Source: CAIQQQ01 sp040399685 (lineage in GTDB: Bacteria > Pseudomonadota > Alphaproteobacteria > Acetobacterales > Acetobacteraceae). From it: a stretch of 64,000 nt of DNA. The translations under genes were made by a program, and so were the position numbers. The notes beneath the pieces were generated by a model. That model was given only the letters and a program-made list of their open reading frames with translations. It did no database searches and was not told where the DNA came from. The stretch spans positions 62,001 through 126,000 of the forward strand of contig JBBART010000006.1 of the NCBI GenBank assembly GCA_040399685.1. The letters run 5' to 3'. This document shows positions 63,001 to 64,000 of the stretch, piece by piece; positions within the stretch are counted from its first letter, which is position 1; each line of letters starts with the position of its first letter.

Positions 63001-64000
63001 TCATTCGGCTGCAAGCGGATTGGTGCGCGCGGCTTCCGCAGTGGCGGCAAGCCGCGCCGAACCGCAACACAGCAGGCTCAGCAACAGAATCGCCGCCACG
63101 ATCACCAGCACCATTTCCGGGTGGCCGCTGTCGATGAGGTAGCCCAGCGGCACCGGCGTGATGGCGCTGCCCAGCGGCAGCCCCGATGAGATGAAGCCGA
63201 ACACCTTGCCGATCTGACCGGGAGGGGCTGCGTCCTTCACCATCAGGTCGCGCGGCGTGCGGCTGCAGCCGATGGCGATGCCGGAGGCGAACATCACCCC
63301 GAAAATCATCACTTCCGGCAGGTTCAACGACGCCACCAGCAGCAGCAGCGCCGCCGAGGCGATGGTCAGGGTGGCGGCGAAGGTCAGATGCCGCTGGATG
63401 CGATCGGCCACATAGCCCCCCACCAGAACGCCGCCGGTGGCGCCGGCCATGTAGCAGGTGAGCGTGGTGGAGGCAGCCTCCACAGACATGCCCTTCACCT
63501 GGTGCAGAACCGTGATCAGCCAGGACTGGATACCCGCGCCGGCCATGGAGGACAGCAGGAAGAAGCCGAAGAACAACAGCATCGGCCGCGTCATCAGCAA
63601 CGCCCGGCCAGACATTTGCGGCCCGGCATCCAGCGATTTCGGCCGTGCCTGGTCCACCAGGATACGGCTTTGCAGCAAGATTGCCCCCACCAGCGGCACG
63701 CCAAGGGCGCCGACGAGCATCAGGCTGCCACGCCAGCCCACCACCAGCATCAAGGCCGCCATCACCGGCGGACCGAGGAAAAACCCAAGATTGCCGTTGA
63801 AGGTGTGGATGGCGAAGGCTCGGCCCATCCGCTCCTTGGGAATGGAGCCGGCCAGCACCGCGTAATCGGCCGGATGGATCACTGAATTGCCAACGCCGGA
63901 CAGCAGGCTCAAGACCAAAATCTGCCAGAACTCGGTGGCCAGCCCCATCATGCCGATGGTGATGGTCATCAGCAGCGTGCCGCCCACAAGAAACCGCCGG
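63001..64000 (-). CDS. MFS transporter, 5' end outside window
   Basis: More than 330 residues visible; the frame stays open through base 64000, so the N-terminal membrane helices are missing. About ten membrane segments with a cytoplasmic central loop (QARPKSLDAGPQM) and MFS-type VADRIQRHL between helices. Resembles drug/proton antiporter or metabolite MFS members. Convergent with the PLP enzyme gene. Confidence 0.85.
   Translation of the reverse strand, partial: RRFLVGGTLLMTITIGMMGLATEFWQILVLSLLSGVGNSVIHPADYAVLAGSIPKERMGRAFAIHTFNGNLGFFLGPPVMAALMLVVGWRGSLMLVGALGVPLVGAILLQSRILVDQARPKSLDAGPQMSGRALLMTRPMLLFFGFFLLSSMAGAGIQSWLITVLHQVKGMSVEAASTTLTCYMAGATGGVLVGGYVADRIQRHLTFAATLTIASAALLLLVASLNLPEVMIFGVMFASGIAIGCSRTPRDLMVKDAAPPGQIGKVFGFISSGLPLGSAITPVPLGYLIDSGHPEMVLVIVAAILLLSLLCCGSARLAATAEAARTNPLAAE

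Noticed and set aside
1..64000. CRISPR array or replication origin
   Set aside because: No regularly spaced repeats of CRISPR type, no cas genes, and no DnaA-box cluster seen.

Overview
This window looks like a chromosomal segment of a GC-rich, Gram-negative alphaproteobacterium. The signs are the lipid A genes lpxK and waaA, a DUF3035 (BamF-type) lipoprotein, the lspA-ileS-ribF order, and cysteine desulfurases beside cysE, ferredoxin and mnmA. Rhodospirillales, perhaps Acetobacteraceae, is my best guess, but no marker gene settles it.

The window has two unlike halves. Positions 1 to about 20,235 carry part of a trans-acyltransferase (trans-AT) polyketide cluster. A minus-strand operon (10427 to beyond base 1) encodes two cyclic-peptide-type ABC half-transporters, a stand-alone AT-enoyl reductase fusion, and an AT-less PKS (KS-DH-KR-ACP-KS...) that runs off the left edge. 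Divergent to it are a free ACP and an asparagine-synthetase-like amidotransferase. A second minus-strand operon holds a P450 and a beta-branching cassette (HMG synthase, donor ACP, Cys-to-Ser decarboxylating KS, ECH1). A metallophosphoesterase, an Sfp-type phosphopantetheinyl transferase and a type II thioesterase close the cluster. An amidotransferase, free ACP and discrete AT together with a PKS that starts directly at a KS is the arrangement known for glutarimide-forming pathways. A glutarimide or other amide-primed, beta-branched polyketide is therefore the leading inference.

Positions 20.2 to 28.6 kb are accessory DNA: an SPFH/membrane/DUF697 operon, an exported carboxylesterase, an IS3-family element whose OrfA has lost one A in an A run, an IS-truncated hypothetical gene, a short FimB-like tyrosine recombinase with alternating inverted repeats in front of it, and a 420-residue tyrosine integrase just downstream of the 3' end of tRNA-Met(CAU). 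This is the usual architecture of a tRNA-anchored island. The PKS cluster may belong to it, but the second att site was not found.

From the tRNA rightwards (28.6 to 64 kb) the genes are core: mnmA, ferredoxin, two cysteine desulfurases and cysE; alpha/beta hydrolase; TerB and TerC; tyrS; DUF2786; a retropepsin-like protein; purD; xseA; a truncated CcdA-like antitoxin; lipid A and Kdo genes; rsmD; mutL; pgi; DUF3035 lipoprotein; lspA, ileS and ribF; a double GNAT; a hydratase plus a YfhO-like membrane protein; an M20 deacylase divergent from two PLP enzymes; and a partial MFS transporter at the right edge. Many neighbours overlap by ATGA, so translational coupling is widespread.
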